From positions 1-9,676 of the forward strand of contig CAMLRX010000165.1 of NCBI GenBank assembly GCA_946482545.1: 9,676 nucleotides of DNA. Direction: 5' to 3'. This DNA comes from an uncultured Flavihumibacter sp. (GTDB lineage: Bacteria > Bacteroidota > Bacteroidia > Chitinophagales > Chitinophagaceae). How positions within the stretch are numbered: the first letter of the stretch is position 1; each line of letters opens with the position of its first letter. The position numbers were made by a program, and so were the translations under genes. This document shows, piece by piece, positions 6,269-9,676 of this stretch. The notes below the pieces were generated by a model. The model saw nothing but the letters and a program-made list of their open reading frames with translations. It was not told where the DNA came from and searched no databases.

Positions 6269-8515
6269 TTAAAGATTGCTGTTGATGATCTCATCCGTAC
6301 GATCGGTGCCGATACTGATAAAGCAGCCGAGGAAAATGAATCGTTTCGCGGGCGGACCAATAGGGTGCGCGCGCAGCGATCCGTCTGCTTCGCGGAGGCG
6401 GTTGCTGTACGAATAGTTGTACACCTGGTTGGCGCCGAGTACATTGTTGATGGAGAGCACCCAAACAACAAATGTGTTGGTCTTCTTCCCGATATTAGGC
6501 AGGTAGTTGAAAGACAGGCTCATACTGTGAAAGTCCTTTGTACGGTCGGATAGAAACTGATCTGAAGGTTTATTCGGGTTGAAGTACGGCCTTCCGGTAG
6601 CATAGGTGTATGACCCGTTGATATTGGTTTTGAGTGGCGTAACAAATTTTTTCACCACCAGCGAAGCGGTGTGATTGGCCGCGAAACCAGGTTGGGTGGC
6701 GAAGGGAAAATTGAGGTGATCACGCTCCGTATCCAGCCAGGAGTAAGAGATCCAATAGTCCATGTTCTTAATGGTTTTCCTATCGCGCCAGAACAATTCA
6801 AAACCTTTCGCGTATCCGTTTCCGTTATTATTTGTGTCCGAAACCGTTTTTACCAGTGCATCATATTTTTTGTAAAATACTTCAGTGCGCAGGGTATAGT
6901 TTCTGGAAATCAATTGGTAGTTGAGGATATAGTGCGCGGCGCGGGTATAGCCGAGACTTTGTTGGAGAAAAAGAAAATTGTTTTCCGGCTTCTGGTAGAA
7001 TATCCCGTAGGCGGCGGATACCTGGGCTTTTTCACCTACGCGTTGTGCGAGGGAAAAACGGGGTGCGAGGTTGTATTTTCCCAATAAAGAACTGTATTCC
7101 GCACGGATACCGGGTTTTGCGGCCAGCCCGCTTGTGATGTACAGATCGGCTTCAGTGAACAGGGCAGTATAGTTGTCGTTAAGTTTGCCCTGCGCATTTT
7201 GTATGAAAGGATTATTGAAAAACTGGCGGTCGCGGTAAAAGAATTGTTCCCCGCCAAAACGGATGGCGCTGAGGCCACCAAACTTCTTTGTAATGACCAT
7301 TCTCGCCTGGTAGAGTTCTCCCTTCGTATCCACAGAAAAGTTCTGCGCATCCAGTACATCTATGCCTGATGAAGGGGTGGGCTTATTGTCAGGATTTTGC
7401 AGTGCTGCTTCAATTTCATCCCTGTTTTTACTGAAGGAAATACCCAGTTCCGAACTCCAGTTGTTGCCCCATCTTTCCCTCCAGGAAACGTTTGAATAGA
7501 GGTTCAGGTTATCGAGGGCGAAAGCGTTCTTCAGTCCGGAGGAATCAAGGTTTTCAGAACGCAATCCCAGTTTGGAGAAATTGGAATACGCATACATTTT
7601 AACCATACCACCGCGCTTTGTTTTGATCCTGAAGTTGCCTTCAATATTATGGAACTGCGGCACTTTAAAATAGTCGGGTTGTTGCTTCACCACTTTGAAA
7701 TAGGGCAACAGATTGGTATAACTGTAATTGATACCCCAGGATGATTTTTTATCTTTTGAAAGGTGCTGAAAACCACCGTTCAGTCCTACCGTTGAAACAC
7801 CGATATCAGCGGAAGATTTTTCCGGCAAATCAATAGACTCCAGGATCAGTGCGGAGGAAAGGGCCTGGCCGTATAAAGCGGAATAACCGCCGCTGCTGAA
7901 TACTGTTCCTTTAAAAAGAAAGGGAGAAAAGCGCCCACGTTGCGCGATATTGGGCACACTTGAAAAGAAGGGGTTGTTCACCATGGTGCCATCAATAAAT
8001 GTTTTGGCTTCATAGCCTGCGCCACCTCTTACAAAGAGGCCTTCAGTTTCCCCGATCTGCTGTGTTCCCGGCAATGTGCGGATGGCGGAAGTAATGTCTG
8101 CGTTCGCGCTGGCTGTAGTCACGATATCCAGTGAAGTGAGCACGGTACCACGCTTCTTATCACCTGCTTCAAAGCTGCCCGCGGTAATCACCACGGCTTT
8201 GAGTTCATCCTGGTTTTCCTTTAAAAGAATGGTGAGCGGCACGATGGCGGAATCCAGGTTCAACTGGTCGATCCAGTCTTTGTAACCGGGCGCTTTCACT
8301 TCCATAATAAACTTCCCTTTTTCGGTGGTGGAGAAGCTGAATTGACCCAAAGAATCGGATGTGGCGCCATCATACGAATCCTGGAGGGCGATGGCCGCAC
8401 CTTTTACAGGGCGCCCTTTCTGGTTAATCACTTTTCCCTGAACCACTTGCTGGGCTTGTGTTCGGGAGCAGAAAAGCAGTAGTATGAGTAGTGTTAGGAT
8501 TGGTTTCAATGCCAA
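6269..8515 (-). CDS. TonB-dependent outer membrane receptor
   Basis: This receptor/transporter imports an unidentified ligand across the outer membrane using TonB-ExbBD energy. It has 748 residues. A signal peptide (to about 21, FCSRTQA/QQ) is followed by a carboxypeptidase-regulatory-like Ig domain at about 24-98 (GKVINQKGRPVKGAAIAL...GQFSFST). A TonB-box-like DELKAVVITAG lies at 103-113. The plug spans about 115-230 (IRTLPGTQQIGETEGLFVRGGAGYEAKTFIDG, YSALYGQALSS). The rest is a 22-strand-type barrel ending FIFLGCFISIGTDRTDEIINSNL. No SusD-like lipoprotein gene is next to it, so it is not a standard SusCD glycan pair. The frame has no ATG before the signal peptide: TAG at 8534-8536 closes it upstream, leaving TTG at 8513-8515 or TTG at 8507-8509 (giving MKPILTLL). 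The second fits a normal signal peptide slightly better. First gene of the six-gene operon. Confidence 0.94.
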   Translation of the reverse strand: MALKPILTLLILLLFCSRTQAQQVVQGKVINQKGRPVKGAAIALQDSYDGATSDSLGQFSFSTTEKGKFIMEVKAPGYKDWIDQLNLDSAIVPLTILLKENQDELKAVVITAGSFEAGDKKRGTVLTSLDIVTTASANADITSAIRTLPGTQQIGETEGLFVRGGAGYEAKTFIDGTMVNNPFFSSVPNIAQRGRFSPFLFKGTVFSSGGYSALYGQALSSALILESIDLPEKSSADIGVSTVGLNGGFQHLSKDKKSSWGINYSYTNLLPYFKVVKQQPDYFKVPQFHNIEGNFRIKTKRGGMVKMYAYSNFSKLGLRSENLDSSGLKNAFALDNLNLYSNVSWRERWGNNWSSELGISFSKNRDEIEAALQNPDNKPTPSSGIDVLDAQNFSVDTKGELYQARMVITKKFGGLSAIRFGGEQFFYRDRQFFNNPFIQNAQGKLNDNYTALFTEADLYITSGLAAKPGIRAEYSSLLGKYNLAPRFSLAQRVGEKAQVSAAYGIFYQKPENNFLFLQQSLGYTRAAHYILNYQLISRNYTLRTEVFYKKYDALVKTVSDTNNNGNGYAKGFELFWRDRKTIKNMDYWISYSWLDTERDHLNFPFATQPGFAANHTASLVVKKFVTPLKTNINGSYTYATGRPYFNPNKPSDQFLSDRTKDFHSMSLSFNYLPNIGKKTNTFVVWVLSINNVLGANQVYNYSYSNRLREADGSLRAHPIGPPAKRFIFLGCFISIGTDRTDEIINSNL

Positions 8516-8527
8516 ATTTTTATCGAA

Positions 8528-8543
8528 TGTAAACTAGTTTACA
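8528..8543. promoter_or_regulatory. 16-bp perfect palindrome upstream of the receptor operon, likely operator
   Basis: TGTAAACTAGTTTACA is a perfect inverted repeat ending 13 bp before the first candidate TTG of the receptor gene. On the - strand a weak promoter can be drawn just before it: TTG at 8566-8568, 17 bp, then TATATTG at 8542-8548, one T short of TAnnTTTG. Initiation would then fall inside the palindrome. A dimeric winged-helix protein is a typical binder of such a site, and the operon ends with one. The link is inferred. Confidence 0.45.
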
Positions 8544-9230
8544 ATATAAACCAAATAGAGAGCGGCAATTTGTATAATATTTTTTGCACATGCGTTTGAC
8601 GAGGCTGAGACTCCAGCATACGAACAGGAAATAGTCAGGGGGCCGCGAATTAAGGTATCGCCAGGCTTCAGATAGCCAAGCTTACAAGCAAGGCAAGTTC
8701 CCTACTTTCATCCCTTCCGCTAACGATTCAACTACAAATACATAGTTGTACAGGAATTCATTTCCTGCATTAACAATAATTATACGGCTGGAGGTACTGG
8801 CCATACTCGTGATTGAGTAAACCAGCATGAGATTATCCCTAACCTCAACAGCGTTCAATAGAAGACAACCTTAAACAGGAATACGAAAGCTAAGGGATAC
8901 CGCAAATAAGCTTTCTGTAACTGGGAATTTGCTGCAAACATGAGTACCATAGCCCATCGGAGATTCCCGCTAAAGTCATTTCAGTAACCCTGTCGGATAA
9001 TTCATAATAAGATTGAATTTATGTAAGCGCACTTTCTTTAAAGTTTGTCCGGTACATACAAGACAGTCGCTCAACATGCTTTGTGTATTTTGATAGAGAT
9101 CGCCGCAAACCTAAAGCATTATATACTATGAGGGATTTGCGCTGAAATAGTTTCGTTATTCTTTGGAAATCGCAACTAAAGTTGTGGCGGTAACCGATGG
9201 AAGCTTACCGCTAACAAACTTTCGGTAGAT

Positions 9231-9294
9231 TATGGGAGATTATCACTTCGTGATTGCGCTAACGTATGGGAGATTGCCACTTCGTGGCAATAGG
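9231..9294. repeat. Two tandem REP-like hairpin repeat units
   Basis: Two copies of TATGGGAGATT + hairpin lie 34 bp apart (9231 and 9265). The hairpins are ATCAC-TTC-GTGAT (9242-9254) and ATTGCCAC-TTC-GTGGCAAT (9273-9291). The AT/AT to GC/GC change occurs on both arms, so base pairing is kept while sequence differs. CGCTAAC precedes each unit (9209-9215 and 9257-9263). From memory, GGGAGATTGCCAC...GTGGCAAT-like units resemble dispersed intergenic palindromes seen in Bacteroidota genomes. Mobilisation and function are unknown. Confidence 0.55.
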
Positions 9295-9357
9295 AATGCC
9301 GGAACTAAGAATAGCCCCGGCTTTAGCATCCGTACCCTTTAAATAGTAGGCGTTTAA

Positions 9358-9375
9358 ACTGAAACTGGTTTCAGT
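9358..9375. repeat. Near-perfect inverted repeat, 8-bp arms
   Basis: ACTGAAAC (9358-9365) and GTTTCAGT (9368-9375) are separated by TG. A GTTTAAAC palindrome at 9352-9359 overlaps its left end. The central AAACTGGTTT differs by one base from the core of the palindrome before the receptor operon (AAACTAGTTT). No T tract follows on either strand, so it is not an intrinsic terminator. Confidence 0.4.
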
Positions 9376-9627
9376 CTATAATATGTTGTTGATCTGTTGT
9401 TTGCTCGAAAAAACAGCGCTGAGCACATTCATGACGCTGCACACGGGTTGGCACATGAAACGATGTATCATTTTCTTTGGGTTTCTGATATAACTATCCC
9501 TTGCGGGAATACAATAAAAAGGTAAACAGGAAAATTGGAAGCGGGGAATTTCAGTAGATAATTGGGTACGGAGGATTAGTATGACACAAAGATGTAAATC
9601 ATTTTTGAATTGTGCAAGCATCCTCTT

Positions 9628-9676
9628 AAAAAAATTAAGCCCCGCCACCAAAGCTACAGGCAGTGGTGACGGGGCT
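9628..9676 (-). terminator. Intrinsic terminator of a - strand gene beyond the right edge
   Basis: AGCCCCG (9638-9644) pairs with CGGGGCT (9670-9676). After a single C/A mismatch, CACC (9646-9649) pairs with GGTG (9665-9668), leaving a 15-nt loop. Read on the - strand the stem is followed by TTAATTTTTTT (9628-9638). This is a standard Rho-independent terminator for a - strand transcript entering from the right. Whether it also serves the + strand cannot be judged, because the window ends at the stem. Confidence 0.78.

Larger units (their letters stand above)
8544..9627. other. Long gene-free region, about 1.1 kb
   Basis: No ORF with recognisable protein features was found on either strand. 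The stretch is somewhat AT-richer by eye than its neighbours and contains the hairpin repeats and near-palindrome listed separately. It also has scattered short recurrences: GAGATT at 8829, 8960, 9236 and 9270; CGCTAA at 8719, 8968, 9209 and 9257. No tRNA, rRNA, CRISPR array or transposase remnant could be identified. It may be eroded intergenic DNA built from dispersed repeats. Confidence 0.7.

Noticed and set aside
6671..7087. + strand 138-codon ORF opposite the TonB receptor
   Set aside because: It is the complement of barrel-coding sequence with strong receptor features on the other strand, and has no promoter or family match.
9209..9294. CRISPR-like or integron attC-like array
   Set aside because: There are only two imperfect units 34 bp apart with no spacer-repeat regularity. 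CGCTAAC does not fit the attC RYYYAAC core, and no cas or integrase gene is present.
8590..9400. Transposon or prophage remnant
   Set aside because: Scanning both strands gave no transposase-like peptide, no terminal inverted repeats bounding the stretch and no target-site duplication.
9376..9651. - strand ORF of 91 codons near the right edge
   Set aside because: Its TTG start lies in the terminator loop at 9650-9664, and starting at the internal ATG (9619-9621) leaves a protein with no recognisable pattern. It most likely reads through non-coding DNA.

Overview
The window looks like chromosomal DNA of a Bacteroidota bacterium, most likely in or near the Chitinophagaceae. Four features support this: a secreted protein ending in a type IX secretion (T9SS) type A sorting domain; a TonB-dependent receptor that starts with a carboxypeptidase-regulatory-like domain; a small '2TM' protein; and a TAnnTTTG-type promoter with no clear Shine-Dalgarno sequences. 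The family assignment is by sequence recognition only; no search was run.

Layout. Bases 1-127 hold at most the last codons of a + strand gene, plus a spacer. Bases 128-1883 (- strand) are a two-gene ABC-2 exporter operon, ATPase then permease, overlapping by 23 bp. A 350-bp spacer (1884-2233) carries a good Bacteroidota promoter and a 14-bp palindrome. It leads into a 475-residue T9SS-exported multidomain protein (2234-3661, + strand), which ends at a clear intrinsic terminator.

Bases 3716-8515 (- strand) are six tightly packed, co-oriented genes. In transcription order they are: a 748-residue TonB-dependent receptor; a 97-residue 2TM protein; a 218-residue exported helical-repeat (TPR-like) protein; two paralogous six-helix membrane proteins; and a 94-residue winged-helix regulator whose ATG overlaps the preceding gene. 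A perfect 16-bp palindrome lies 13 bp before the receptor start. The set reads as one operon spanning outer membrane, periplasm, inner membrane and a DNA-binding protein, with possible autoregulation through the palindrome. I know of no named system with this composition, and it is the best candidate here for something undescribed.

Bases 8516-9627 hold no convincing gene. This stretch contains tandem hairpin repeats with compensating base changes (9231-9294), looser relatives further upstream, and a second near-palindrome at 9358-9375. The right edge (9628-9676) is a strong hairpin that, read on the - strand, is followed by a T tract. It probably ends a - strand gene lying beyond the window.
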